Shown here piece by piece: positions 46,130-58,086 of a stretch of 64,000 bases of DNA. Each line of letters starts with the position of its first letter. Positions within the stretch are counted from its first letter, which is position 1. The notes under the pieces are model-generated. The model did no database searches. It had not been told where the DNA came from and worked only from the letters and a program-made list of their open reading frames with translations. Position numbers and translations under genes: made by a program. The stretch covers positions 91,860,993 through 91,924,992 of the forward strand of contig OV277861.1 of NCBI GenBank assembly GCA_922989275.2, read 5' to 3'. The DNA is from Gari tellinella (taxonomy: Eukaryota; Mollusca; Bivalvia; Cardiida; Psammobiidae).

Positions 46130-49100
46130 CTACAAATGTAAAAGTGAGTTGCACATGACGTATTACTTGCAGGCAGCAAGAGAAAGAATTCGCATCCAAT
46201 TTATTTATAGAACAGTCTTTTTCAGTGGAGCTGAATGACATCTATTTAGACCAACATTTTCACATTTTCAGGCAATGATAAGTGATAAGAAATCTAGGTT
46301 TAAGGGCACCTGCTTAAATCCGAATGGTTTGATTGGACATGGGATCAGTCTGGTCTATGTACTTTTACAATTTCAACTTGAGATGAATTGTGAGTGCAAA
46401 ATTAGGAGACACAGACTGTTACAGGCTGCATTGCTTTGACATCGTGTTTCTATTTTTAGAAACTCACATGCATCTGTTAAAGTGTAATTGTTTCAAGAAA
46501 CTCCGTGAATTAATGGATTATGGCTGGATGAGTGGATGAGTTGGGGTTTACGGTACTGCGACACAAAATATGTCGTATAGCGCCGATGAATGATGAAAGA
46601 TGAAGGGGTGAGATGATAATGATTTCAGGAAGATGATTTCGACTAATCTGAACATACCCGTATTTCAAAGTAAAAACGCAGCCGCGTTTTAACTTTGAAA
46701 CACGGGTATGTTCACCTAAACCGAGCACGACTTCATGGCAACTTCATGTTTCGAAATATCGAATAATTCGAGTTAAGCGAGTTCGAGATATCGAAGTTCG
46801 ACTGTACTGTTTAATCATCTTACTTGTCTCCTTGTAGGATACTTCGGTCCATGATGTCATCGTAAAGACCTTTGTAAATCTCGTCATACTTCTCCTTGAC
46901 TTTCTCCATTATTCCTGCCTGATCAGTACCCGAAATATCTAAAACGTTAGGTTTCCCGAACCTAAAATATTGAAATGACCTATTTCAATACAAACAGTAA
47001 ACGTGCGAAAATTAGTATACATTTAACCCTTTCGGTGCCAAATTAATCGTGAGATATTTACCCCCTCACAGCTATTTTATCGTCTGCTTTAATATTGTTG
47101 TCTGTAAGATCGTTTCGAAGTTAGATTTCGTGTAGGATGACTTAAGAAATGTTGACACGAGTGTCAAACAGTTTGGATCCTGATCAGACGCAGTTTTAGG
47201 CGGCGTCTGATCCGGATCCAAACTGTTTTTGCAAATTCGACTTTATACGACTCCGACGGTGAAAGGGTTAAAGCTAAAACAATGCTCAAAACTGTTTGAT
47301 ACTTATTATATATCAACGTTTCTTTAACCCTTTGAACCCTAGTCCCGCATATAGGCGTCTTTTTCAAGCAGTGTACATGTGAATAGTACACATGTCCTAT
47401 GCAAACAGTGAAGACCCAGATCAGAGGGCTCCGAAAGGAGCCCTCTGATCAGGGTCTTCACTGTTTGTCATAATGCCAAACATTGACAAAAACAACCATT
47501 AAAAGTCAGAAATGGACTAGACTTAAATGGAAACTGGAATTGTCCATTTAAAGTTTCAGGGAGGAAAGAGTTAAACTACTTAAATTTTTTATTATGAGTT
47601 CTTCTGTAATTGAAAGGGTCTTATATTATTACATGTATTTACATGTACATATATATATTTCAATAATAAAAAAAATAAAATAAAAATAAACCCAACCGCA
47701 CACACAAACAAAAATGAACCAACGAGAAACATAAAAATGGGCAAAAATTAGATCTGATAAGGAATGACACTGGCTTTGTCAATACAACAGAATAAACAGA
47801 ATACTACAACCATATAACAAGAAGTAATTTAATAATATGGCTTTAAGATAAAAAAAAAAAAAGTAAGTCAATAAAAGTAAAACAAATGGCTTGTAAATTT
47901 ACCGTAAAGATCCCATTAACGCTTTTCTCATAGGTTCAGGCTGCAAATCAGTGCCTAGAGATGCTACTATGTAATTAGTATCTCTATATTTGATAAACGT
48001 TCCGACATTCCCATTTCTGTCAATCATGAACAACCATCTGCAATAAAGAAAGTATGAAATACATGTATGTAAAACTCACGAGTAACCCTAAACACCTCTG
48101 AAACTTCAATAATGCACGGAAACATGTTGACATTTGTACTTATCAATAATTATTTGTGCATGAACTGGATGCCTGAATATTGCAATTAACTCTCCGTGTC
48201 TCCTTGTTGCAATTAACTCTCCTTGCTGGACTATTTCATTATAGATACCCAAGGTGATCTAAAACTATTACAGTGTTTGCACACACGACAGAACATTTCA
48301 TATGAAATAGCAAACAGTACATTAGTTATTAAGTATTCTAACATGACACGCGTTTTGGTACCTATAAAAATAGAACAAGCTCATCGTGGTATACCTGGGA
48401 CGTTTTACAACGCTCTTCCCTACCCCGCGCCTCCCGCGGTGAAATGACGTGACGTGTTACGTAAAGACCATATACTTTTAACCAGTCATTTTACTGTAAA
48501 TTCTCCATTTTTCTGTCTTGTTTCATGTTATGTTTGTTCTCTGCCAGATGGTGGGTCGGTAAATGTTTATTGTGTGTGCGAATTCCCTGCTGTGCGTAAA
48601 TTTGCAGTTGGGTGTTAGATTCTTGTAAAAGCCGCGGGAGCAGTTATTCGGTCGAAAAACTGCATCCGCTGAGGAAATAAGTTTGAAACATTTGATTTCC
48701 TTTCTAATTAATTTCTTTACATCTGGGCATGTTAGAATCGAAATAATCTATGTTCTTCCGTTGTGAAACGGTATTTTACAACGGCTGGTCGTTGTGATGC
48801 GCATGAATTGACCACTCAGGCCTTCGGCCTTCGTGTACAATTCATACGCATCACAACTCCCAACCGGTGTAAAATACCGTTTCACAACGGTAGAACATAG
48901 ATTATTTCTTAATTATAACACAACCTACGTTGCGAGTGTTGAATAGTACTCATTGTTTATTTCTCCTATATAACTAGTGGTTTAAATATGCAAATGATGT
49001 TGCCGTACTCAAATGTGTATGTATACGCGCTGTCAAAATGTGTAAACAAATATGACGTCAAGCGACATTTCTGTCGAGGCGTTCTCGAGTGGCTATAGAT

Positions 49101-52100
49101 GGGTAGGGACAGGAAATATTTGCTCCCTTGATTTATTTTGAATAAATCGGAATTAACATTGGATCTACTTCTTTTGAGCGGTCCATTCACGCGTCATCCT
49201 TTCACTTATATAGTGAAGCTAGCAATCTACCGAGATGGTAAAACAGCATTGCCAGGTTATGTTATAAATAGAGTACATAATTCATTTGATTTATAAAACG
49301 AGTCTTTTAGAAAACGATAAAAACTCGGCAAGCCTCGTTTTTATCGTTTTCTAAAAGACTCGTTTTATGTATCCAATATTATAAACTATGAACACTGATG
49401 TTAGATCCTTTATTTATATAACATTATGCATATTGAATGATATGGTTGAACAACTGCTGTAGAATTAGTTAAATAAATTTCATTTAAAAAAATGCCTGAA
49501 ATCCTGTTAAAGGTTTCTAGCCAATTTGCATAAAAGTGGCCTGTCAATTTCAGTCATTTCATGAAATGGCTGAAATTTCAAGTATTTCGTGAACTGACTA
49601 AGTGAAACAGTTTTTTTGGTCATTTCGTGAAATGACTGAATGGTTACACAGATTGGCTGTAATATATAATAGATATACCTGTTAGATTTCTTGTAATTTT
49701 GTCCGCAATCCCCGGTACAAGTCATGACCTTTGCGATCTCCTTTAACCCAATCTCTTCAGGAACTAATACATTCTTAATTGGCTTTGCTGAAACATAGAC
49801 AATAAAGAAGTAAACACTTTGGAAAAAAACAACGTTACCCTTTTATCACAGGGACATACATACAGACAGACAGAGACAGAGAGAAAGATACATATACAGA
49901 GAGACATAGAAAGGGCACATATAACGTTGCAGAAAGAGAGAGAGAGAGAGAGAAGGGGAGAGAGAGAGAGAGAGACAGATAGAGATATAGACATTGGCAA
50001 AGACAAATATAGACCACACGGGACAGACTAGAAGAGACAGGCAAGCATAAAGAAAGGTATATAAAGAAAGCTATTTATAATCAGAAAAGTGAGACAGACA
50101 GAAAGAAAGATTGAAAAAAAGTATTAAGAATATATAAGCGAAATATTGAGACAGACAGACCACTGGTAGGAGAGAGACAGAGAAAGAGATAAGCATTATA
50201 CAGTCGAACTTCGAAACTTCGAACACCCTGGGGGCATTAAAATTTGTTCGACTTTATACTGGTGCAGACACACAACTTGTGTATTGGGTATATCATATTT
50301 ATGGGAACGGGAACTGTAACTGGACAGATAATTAATACGATCAGATAAACATCATTTCTTTATTTACATTTTACACTACTACATAGTACATATATAGAGA
50401 GATGGAAGCGGAAACTGAATGAGACACGCAGAAAGACAGACACTGGTAAGGTAGAGAGAGATAGACAGAATGACAGGCCAAACAGAGACAGACAGACAGA
50501 GAATGACAAAGAGTGACATACAGAGAAATACAGGGAGAGAGAGAGAGAGGAGAGAGATATAGAAAGAGAAAGAGAGAGAGATAGGGAGAAAGAAAGAGAA
50601 TGAGAAAGAAAGAGAGATGCGATGGTGACACATTTTTAGTGTTGTCTTTTAATTTCCGTTAAAACATTTTAACGAATCAGTATTGTGTATTGTACAGTTT
50701 GTCTAAGCCTGCTATTCAAGGGATAACCTTTAAGCAACCTTAGTATTTTAAACCCTTTCTAGTTTCTACACTGTAAAACGTTAGATTGAAGATCTTTATA
50801 AATAGTTTGGAACACGATCAGTTCCCATTAAACGTGCGGTCTTATCTGGATATAAGATGTTTGTCAATCGAGGCCTAGTTTAGCCCTTGTCATCCTAAAC
50901 GTTACTTTGCTTAACAGAATTTTGCAATCAGATTGGATCCACCGAAGGAGCTCAATGGTTAAACCTTATCGTGCTGAATTGTCGTTTGCTTCAAATAGAT
51001 CTAGATTCTACTATATATCGTCTGCGCAAACACATCAAGATCAGTTTTTATACTTTTTAACCGGAAGATGAAATTTATGTGAGGTACAAACAGTTTGGAT
51101 CCAGATCAGACGCCGCGTTACGCGGCGTCTGATCTGGATCCAAAATGTTTGCAAATATAAGCCAAGTCGAGCTTAATCTCAGTGAAGGAGTTCAAGGTTA
51201 AGCCGTTTCGTTATCGATGGTCTCAGTCGGTTGTGTGATGACAACAAGCACCCTATCGAACTATGTATGTCCACTCAATATAGATTGAATTACAATCGTA
51301 CCACGATAGATCGATTTCGCGTCAGTCGAACTCATCCGTATTTCAAAATAACCCAGAACCCAATAGATTTATACGTCTTAAATGTTTTTCCCCAATAACC
51401 CATTACATGTACCTCATAGCCTGTTTATAGTTTGAAGAAAGGTGACCACTTAAAGCAGGTTGATAATAAAGCAGAAAATATAGAAAATATTTCTCTTGGT
51501 GCATATCTGCACAGTGCATACCAGTGGATTCTTCCATGGTTATATTTTAGATTAGTCCCTTTTTATCTTATACATTGTACATATCTTATAAGAGTTTCAG
51601 TTAAACGTGGGTTTACTTAGCATTTCCAGCGTTTTCTCATTTATGCTTCGCCGAAACAATATGGCATGACTTCTTTTAAGATTCGCGATTCTTTTCCAGA
51701 CGATTCTAATGAATGCACACACCATAAAGTTTGGTGGAGATATAAAAATGTTAGTACACATATTAAAAAGATTCGCCTTGGTCGTTGTTCTGAATTATAA
51801 GTAGAGAAAGAAACATACTGTAGAGAACACGGTATTCTTTTCCTATATACGCGTTTGTGCTAAAAAAAATGATGTCCAATGCAAACAGCTTTGGACCAGA
51901 TCAGATGCCTGGCAACCTGGCCCCGAGGTTATAAAACTTAAAACGAACTCTGTGCTCAAAACTCAGTTTTGATATCATGCTCTAGTTTTTACATAACATG
52001 CATTAACTTATTTCTGTTTCCTCATTTGGATATATCTTTACCGTAGAATTATGTATGCAAATACTCGTTGTATATAAAATGTTTGCCAGAGAATTATGAG

Positions 52101-52424
52101 TTGAGAAAAATTCTGAGTTTTGAGCACAGAGTTCGTTTTAAGTTTTATAACCTCGGGGCCAGGCCTCTAATCAGGGTCTTAACAGTTTGCAACTCGGATC
52201 AAATAGATCGTAAAATGTTTTATAAAATAATAAAGTTTACAAAGCGACTGGGCATTAATTCCGCACTAACCTGGTTCTTTTTTCTCTTCAACCTTTCCTC
52301 CTTTCGCTCCGCCTTTGGCCCCTGGTCCTGCAGCAGCTCCTTTAGCGGCCCCTTTCACCGGCGCCTTCGTTGCCGTAGTTCCTTTGGCAGCCGGTTTTGT
52401 AACAGTTGTTTTTTTAGGAGGCAT
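45979..52424 (-). CDS. Gene A: 228-residue dynein AAA5-like module protein, five exons
   Basis: Exons 52424-52271, 49787-49679, 48037-47903, 46961-46824, 46129-45979; all GT-AG, phases consistent, stop TAA. Residues 1-51 are a Lys/Ala/Gly/Pro-rich tail (MPPKKTTVTKPAAKGTTATK...). The rest reads WLFMIDRNGNVGTFIKYRDT, then MRKALMGSLRFGKPNVLDIS, a charged helix (IMEKVKEKYDEIYKGLYDD) and FEYKVDDFHFMVLTDLDPAS. This order resembles the AAA5 region of dynein heavy chains (WP-MIDPQGQA..., a helix ending in GxPxLL, then F+F..TT-L.NP), also found in IQANK1-like proteins; that assignment is from memory of the pattern. No Walker motifs were seen, so no ATPase is claimed. No other family was recognised. 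Confidence 0.8.
46640..46715. repeat. Hairpin of the TACCCGTATTTCAAAG family
   Basis: ACATACCCGTATTTCAAAGT pairs with its complement, meeting at GCAGCCGCG. A sister copy is at 52695-52765, and ATCGAAGTTCGACTGTAC follows both. It lies in gene A intron 4. Confidence 0.65.
46824..46961 (-). CDS. Gene A exon 4
   Basis: 138 bp; FGKPNVLDISGTDQAGIMEK followed by a charged helix and DDIMDRSILQGD. Donor GTAAGA. Confidence 0.88.
47023..47271. mobile_element. PB2 hairpin MITE with TTAACCCTTTC ends
   Basis: TTAACCCTTTCGGTG and CGGTGAAAGGGTTAA are inverted; hairpin core at 47165-47228. Confidence 0.75.
47324..47574. mobile_element. PB3 hairpin MITE
   Basis: TTAACCCTTTGAACCC left, GGAAAGAGTTAA right. 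The hairpin (47400-47467) meets at GGCTCCGAAAGGAGCC and is near perfect. Confidence 0.75.
47903..48037 (-). CDS. Gene A exon 3
   Basis: 135 bp; WLFMIDRNGNVGTFIKYRDT and LQPEPMRKALMGSL. Acceptor TTATTGCAG. Best conserved exon between A and B. Confidence 0.9.
48742..48905. repeat. 164-bp palindrome in gene A intron 2
   Basis: AATAATCTATGTTCTTCCGT at one end and its complement at the other; the arms are imperfect, meeting near CAGGCCTTCGGCCTTCG. Confidence 0.65.
49291..49370. repeat. 80-bp palindrome
   Basis: ATAAAACGAGTCTTTTAGAA pairs perfectly with its complement; loop GGCAAGCC. Confidence 0.7.
49679..49787 (-). CDS. Gene A exon 2
   Basis: 109 bp; KPIKNVLVPEEIGLKEIAKV and CTGDCGQNYKKSN. Acceptor ATGTTTCAG. 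Confidence 0.88.
49855..50040. repeat. Purine-rich GACA/GAGA low-complexity tract
   Basis: ACAGACAGACAGAGACAGAG followed by a (GA)n block. On the gene strand it is a pyrimidine tract just upstream of the exon 2 acceptor. A matching tract lies in the same position in gene B (61498-61745). Confidence 0.85.
50395..50625. repeat. Second GAGA/GACA low-complexity tract
   Basis: GAGAGAGAGAGAGGAGAGAG and GACAGACAGACAGAG blocks; the overlapping Ser/Leu-rich ORFs are artefacts. Confidence 0.85.
50950..51200. mobile_element. PB2 hairpin MITE
   Basis: GGTTAAACCTTATCG left and TCAAGGTTAAG right are decayed ends; the hairpin 51087-51153 meets at CGCCGCGTTACGCGGCG and is perfect over more than 25 bp. Confidence 0.65.
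51390..51500. mobile_element. PB1 copy lacking its right hairpin arm
   Basis: CCATTACATGTACCTCATAG to GGTTGATAATAAAGCAG, then directly ATATTTCTCTTGGTGC; the loop and second arm are deleted. Confidence 0.5.
51828..52180. repeat. Imperfect long inverted repeat around a PB2/TM7 remnant
   Basis: 51917-51971 (CCTGGCCCCGAGGTTATAAA...) is the inverse of 52109-52167. A TM7-like end (TACTGTAGAGAACACGGTAT) is at 51828 and PB2 words flank both arms. It lies just downstream, in intron 1, of gene A exon 1. Confidence 0.6.
52271..52424 (-). CDS. Gene A exon 1
   Basis: 51 codons plus one base: MPPKKTTVTKPAAKGTTATK, then Gly/Ala/Lys repeats and VEEKKEP. ATG at 52424-52422; donor GTTAGT. Low complexity and basic; no signal peptide. 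Confidence 0.78.
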
Positions 52425-52694
52425 GTTTCAAACTTTTTTTAACAATGATTAAACTAAAACCTGTAAAATTTATTAACGTCCCACTTAGTCAACTCTATCC
52501 ACCCGCTTATCAAACTGATTTGTTCTGTGAAACGCTTCTACTTATATAATAACGTTTATACCCCACAGGACAGCATTAAAGCTGTATCGCGGCGCATACG
52601 TTTAAAAATAGAATATTGTGTCGATATCGATCATTTGTTTGCGTTTGACCAACGAAATACAGTCGAAACGAATTATCTCGAAATCGCTTAAGAT

Positions 52695-52765
52695 TAACTT
52701 ACCCGTATTTCAAAGTCAAAACGTGGCTTAGCCACGTTTTGACTTTGAAATACGGGTATGTTCGA
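52695..52765. repeat. Hairpin of the TACCCGTATTTCAAAG family
   Basis: ACCCGTATTTCAAAGTCAAA pairs with its complement, meeting at GTGGCTTAGCCAC. It lies about 270 bp upstream of gene A's start codon. Confidence 0.7.
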
Positions 52766-53035
52766 CTTAAGCGAGCTCAGTTTATCGATATTAAACGTAC
52801 GAAAGACGGCTAAGTTCTACTTATGTGAGAACGAGATATCGAAGTCCGACTGTACAAAATCCCCTCCAAAAATCATTTCATGTGACACATCCGTTTATTC
52901 TTTTAGCACTGAATATTTGTCGTCTGCTAAAATGAGTCGATATGTAAATATTTAGAGACAGGAATAGTGCCCTGTTAAATATTTATCAAGGCCCGAGACG
53001 AGTTTACTGACATTTCCAACATTGTCTTCTTTATC

Positions 53036-53220
53036 TCATTCAACCCTAATGACGAGTATACTCGTGCGTGACAACACTGTACCTCTGAAAAGTATATCTC
53101 TTTTGCCGCGGCAAACAGTCCTGGTGACGGTAGACCCTGATCAGAGGGCTCATGCATGCAGGATCGGTGCCTTTTGGTCAGGGTCGACACTCTATGTCAT
53201 TTTGCAAGATATTGCATCTC
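53036..53220. repeat. Degenerate PB3 copy
   Basis: ATTCAACCCTAATGAC, ACCCTGATCAGAGGGCTC and TGGTCAGGGTCGACACT remain from PB3. Confidence 0.45.
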
Positions 53221-53539
53221 GATATTGCATCTCATCTGTATCCAAACTGTTTGATATCTTTTCACATTTTCTAAAACCATATCTCATAGAATTGTTGCAG
53301 ACGTCATTAAAGCTTTCGGAAGTTTACAACAGAGCATAATGTATCACCTTTCATTAAGATATGTAACCATTTTAAAAACGGAATATTTCATTTTTAAGCA
53401 TTTATATACCTATGCAAAAGTTAAATGTGATATCTGCTAAGTACATATGATCTCATAAAGTAGTCTATAATTGATACATACATAGGTGATATCAATTGAT
53501 GATACATTTAATATTTAAAATACATGACCTTTCATGGTT

Positions 53540-53742
53540 TCAGCCACCAATATCAGGGACCATAATGGAAATAAGGGAACCTTATTTTCTCTTTTTTGTG
53601 TTATCCTTGGTATTGGTGTGCCTGTCATGATTCTCTTCATTTGTATACATGATGTGTTACTTTTTGGTTGATTTGTGTATACTTATTGTTGATTGCCATG
53701 ATATGCATATTGTTACCTGAATAAACTCTATCTATCTATCAG
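53540..53742 (+). mobile_element. 3' end of a 5'-truncated LINE
   Basis: Ends ATAAACTCTATCTATCTATC, the polyadenylation-like signal and short tandem tail of CR1/Rex-type LINEs; preceded by a TG-rich UTR with CTTTTTTGTGTTATCC. No coding part is left. Confidence 0.5.
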
Positions 53743-54579
53743 GTAAAAAATGCATGTGTAATGTAAAAGCCCATTACATGCCTAATAAGTTGGTAAAATT
53801 GGTATAAATAGATGTCAATAGACCATAGCATGACATATAGCGAAAAGTTAATGTCCATATGAAGTTTCAGGGGTGAATTAATTAAGTTGTACAAAATGTA
53901 CGTTGCTCAAAAACACTCTAGAAAACCTGCGTGTAAATACAGATACAAATACTTAGATACCAAATGCATGTGTTCCAAGGCTGCCATAATTTGATCTTGC
54001 AAACTGTTTGCATCCAGATCATAAAAGTCTCGATTATTATTTATTTCTCCATCGACATGTAATCATGAAAAGACGATTCCAAAGAGAGGTCACAAGACAG
54101 GATTAGATAGAGAAATCAGAAATTATATGTACTCGTACATGTATTTTCAAGTTTTGACTTACGACCGCCGTTTTTGTCGTACAAAGTTTAATGAAACGGA
54201 CCACAGCCTCTCATATGATTGCTAGCATACACAGTCATGCTATTATCCCCCTTCAAAATAAACCGGGACCCGGGGTGTCAAAGGTTATTGACTGTCTGTC
54301 TGTACGTTTTTTGTTTATTTTTCGATCTTGTGTTGAAATTTTGTATTACATCTTACAGCGTCATTTTGACGTTGTCGTTCTAGTTTACTGTTTTAATTGT
54401 ATTTCTTTTCTTCATTTTATATATGAAAAAATATATAGAAAAGAAGGTCAATTCCATGACATAATAACAATAGTCAATACTTAAAGGTTTTTTTTTCTAG
54501 TATTAACAGAAATGCATGCGAAAGATTGTTGACGCGTCGATAAATATTACGTGATCCCCAACTTTTGACGTTCAATCCA

Positions 54580-54829
54580 TAACCCTTTATTTCATATACG
54601 CCCTTTTTCCTCACACTACGAAAATTGATCCACTTTGTACAGTCACAAATGCAAACATATGTACCATAAGAAATATTTTCTATATCCTAACTGATGTTAA
54701 CTTAAAGCAAGTTGAAGATAAGGCACGCCTCAGTGCGCATTCTGCTATACGTCTGATCTGGATTCAAGCTGTTTGTCACTCGTTCAACTGTCTCAAAAAC
54801 TAGAAACAGGTTATGGTGTAAGGATTAAG
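54580..54829. mobile_element. PB1/PB2 chimera
   Basis: PB1 ends and left hairpin arm are present, but the second arm is replaced by CGTCTGATCTGGATTCAAGC TGTTTGTCACTCGT, which is PB2 sequence. Confidence 0.6.
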
Positions 54830-55129
54830 TTAAATGTTTGATTAAAGTTTATGTGCTCACCATATACACATGTACTGATTTTAGCAATACTCTACTTGCA
54901 TTAAATAACAAAATGCACATGTGCAGTTGCGATCACTAATTAAGGTGAATTGTTCTCGGTGTTAATGCAGGTGAAATCTATCATCTGAACTACTATACTA
55001 GGGTAATAAAGTACGGAAACGTTTCCACAGGAAAGAGGGTCGTATCATGTCATGCAGACGGAAGATGCCTTTTACCTTCATCTGCTATGCGTCCCCGTGG
55101 TCTTTATCTGGCTTCAATACTGAAAACAG

Positions 55130-55278
55130 GGTCCAAGGTTATAAAGCTTTTCAGTTGAGTCTAAAGTCGTTCTCAAGCATTTGATTAGGTCAGATTTGAG
55201 CCTATGCTCAAATCTGACCAATCAAATGCTTGAGAACACACTCAGACTCAGCTCAAACGCTTTTATAAGCTTGGACCA
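55130..55278. repeat. HP5 hairpin
   Basis: Nearly perfect arms; loop GAGCCTATGCTC, ends GGTCCAAGGTTATAAAGC / GCTTTTATAAGCTTGGACC. Confidence 0.7.
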
Positions 55279-55429
55279 GGCTATACGATGGGAGGGGAAA
55301 AAAATACCAAACGAGTAACAAGTAAGTTTGTGAAAAATTTAATTTCTTACTCAATCATTTCTAGAAGGTAAAAATACCTTTGTGTATAAAAGATTATCCG
55401 TAATGCATGTACATGTATATATGAGGCGT

Positions 55430-55710
55430 AGTTTGACATGTTAACTGTTGAGATTAGGTTGGATTAACAGCGACAGCCAACAAAACGAATGAAATATCAA
55501 TATGAGGACGGATTTTAAATATTGCAGTAATAACGACCTTCAAATGTACTGAACATAGTAATAAATGCAAACCTCTCTCTTTCTCTCTATCCCCCTCCCT
55601 CTCTTTCTCTCTTTCTCTGTGTGTCTCTCTCTATCTATCTCTCTGTCTCACGCATTACAGATATAATACATGAACATAAATAAAAACAACAACATGCATG
55701 CTATTGCAAC
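55430..55710. repeat. 3' flank of gene B shared with 44450-44730
   Basis: Same order of GTTGAGATTAGGTTGGATTA, a CT microsatellite (55573-55650) and ACAACATGCATGCTATTGCA as next to gene A. Confidence 0.7.
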
Positions 55711-56377
55711 TGACAACCGATTTCAACTAAATTGCGTGGATACATCCATTACATATAACTCCAATAATATAAACGCAAAAATCAGTGCACGTTTCATAAA
55801 ACTTCGTACGCCAAAAACGGTCGTAAGTGAAAACTTTAAAATACATTTTATTTATGATTTCTCAAGACGATTCCAATGAGATGTCACAAGACAGGGTTAT
55901 TTGGAGAAATAAATAATTATTGAGACTTTTATAATCTGACTTACGACAACATTTGTCGTACGAAGTTTTATGAAATGGGCCTCAGGTCTCCATTAAACCT
56001 GTTGTGACTGCTCATTAAAATCGTCTCTTCGAAGAAGTTTAACTAAGACCGTTATAATCTTCCGCAAAAGCTTGTTCTCAGTGTTTCATACAGATTGTAG
56101 CTTATACATGTATACACAGGCCCGTAGGAACAGAGTGGGTGGGGTGAGGGAGGGGCAATAATTTTGTAATAGTAACCGTTGTTTCTTCACAAATTTTAGC
56201 GTACAACCAAAAAGAAAAGTCCAATGAAGAGTGTGCCCCCAGTCCCATTTTGCTTCCTACGTGCCTGATATAGAAGGGTAGACGTAAAGCAGAAATATAA
56301 TCTAGGAGTAAGAGCTTATGTTCTGCTTAAGCTAAACCTTCTTTAACCCCTTTATTGGCATATCTTGCTATGAGTAG

Positions 56378-56640
56378 ACCTACTGTGGAGAAAACGTTAT
56401 TCTTTCCCGTTTAAACGCAAACGAAACGCAAACGCATAGCACTAAAAGGTAGAAAATGTCAATTTTTAAATATTTCTGACAATTCATTTTGATCTGAGTG
56501 GCAAACAGTTTGGAGCCTGATCAGACGCCGGGTTACCCGGCGTCTGATCTGGCTCCAAATTGTTTGCAGTGGAAATAAACGTTATAGCGTAAACGCGTTT
56601 ATTGGGAAAGAATAACACATTCTCCAGTGGACCACTGTAC
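56378..56640. mobile_element. TM7 MITE carrying a PB2 hairpin
   Basis: CTACTGTGGAGAAAACGTTA and the complementary right end CACATTCTCCAGTGG are TM7 ends; the PB2 palindrome at 56501-56567 (meets at GCCGGGTTACCCGGC) sits inside. Confidence 0.62.
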
Positions 56641-56647
56641 CATGTTC

Positions 56648-56722
56648 AGTTGCAAACAGTTTGGATCGTGATCAGACGCCGCGTAACGCGGCATCTGTTT
56701 AGGATCCAAACTGTTTGAAACG
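56648..56722. repeat. PB2 hairpin core
   Basis: TTGCAAACAGTTTGGATCGT and AGGATCCAAACTGTTTG around CGCCGCGTAACGCGGC. Confidence 0.55.
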
Positions 56723-56907
56723 TAATTACTATATTACTTTAGTAAATTTACCTGAAATTAAATTTGAGAAATAAAAGCGGACGACAGATTTGTTGTTGTT
56801 TTAAAGGATGTGACATCGTGGCAGTGAAGGGTATCTACTATGTTGTAAGGCATTATTTGTTGTACCATATTTTAAACATTTTCAAACAGTTTTAACAAGA
56901 CCCTGTG

Positions 56908-57044
56908 TCCAAGGTAACAAAGAGTTTGAGTTGACAATGAGTCTCAAACATTTGATTGGTCAGATTTGAGCCTAGCCTCAAATCTGACCAATCAAATCCT
57001 TGAGAATGATCTCGGACTCAACTCAAAATCTTTATTACCTAGGA
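56908..57044. repeat. HP5 hairpin
   Basis: Third HP5 in the gene B 3' region; loop GAGCCTAGCCTC. Confidence 0.65.
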
Positions 57045-57900
57045 CCCTGTCGTCTATAGCACAGAAATTTGGCGCACAACTAGGATAAATAAATGAATGG
57101 CTGATGAGACGATATTTTAGTCATAACCTTTTCAAGCAAGAATAAAAAATTCCAAAAGTTGCTTCCCTTGACCTTGTTTACCAAACATGTGAGTACAGTA
57201 GAAATGTGAATTGTCTTTTTGTCACAACAATGCTTACAAAATGCACCCACATATCCAATAAATCTCATTTAAAATAATTTCCAGAAGTTTAAAACAACTT
57301 TTTCGAAAAGCTGATTTTTTCTCAAAATTTTTTTTACTACTGATTTAACAGGAGGCCATGTTGCTTTGAGTGAAAATACAACCCGACTTTCCTTATCTCA
57401 TTACTTTGTCAAATATTTATAGATTTTGTCATATATAATCGCTTATTATTTCGGCACATCTGTCTTCTAAACAGATAAATAGTCCGCAATACCATTATCA
57501 ACCAATTTAATGTGATTTTTGTCAAATTGTAAGCAGCACTTAGCTCGTCAACATTCATCCACAGCTCGTCATCATTCGTCCACACTGCTTAATAACAAGT
57601 TTGTTGATGGACTGGTGGTATTTTTTTTATTGATTGTTGATAAAGATGTCATTTCAAAAACAAAGAGCCATTATTTGTCAAAATCGACCAGCATTTGAGA
57701 AAGTTACGGGAAAGGCTGCATTTTCAATCATGGTAACCTTTTCATATAATAAGTCTATTCGAAAGAAACACAGTTTTTTGTTTTTGAAAAACTTATTTTA
57801 AACTTTATGAAATTGTTGTTAATGATATTTTATGAGTACATGTATGTGGGTATATTTAAACAATTTATAAGTACAGTTTGGGTCATAGAAAACTCCAGAA
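57045..57900. other. AT-rich intergenic stretch
   Basis: No gene, repeat family or palindrome recognised. The direct words AGCTCGTCAACATTC and AGCTCGTCATCATTC lie about 25 bp apart at 57543-57590. Confidence 0.4.
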
Positions 57901-57909
57901 ATACCTATG

Positions 57910-58039
57910 GTTTGGAGTCGAGTCCGAGATCGTTCCCAAGCATTTAATTGGTCAGATCTGAACTTTTGTTCAAATCTGACCAATCAAATGCTTGGTAACG
58001 ATTTTAGACTCAAATCAAACGCTTTATAACATTGGGACC
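57910..58039. repeat. HP5 hairpin in the 3'UTR of gene B
   Basis: Positional counterpart of 45790-45930: both are separated from the stop codon by a 48-49 bp segment that is itself conserved (AAAGATTGTA.. TTATGAACACT). Confidence 0.65.
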
Positions 58040-58086
58040 TAATCCAAAGATTGTAAATATTCCGTTATGAACACTATTTTGGTATT

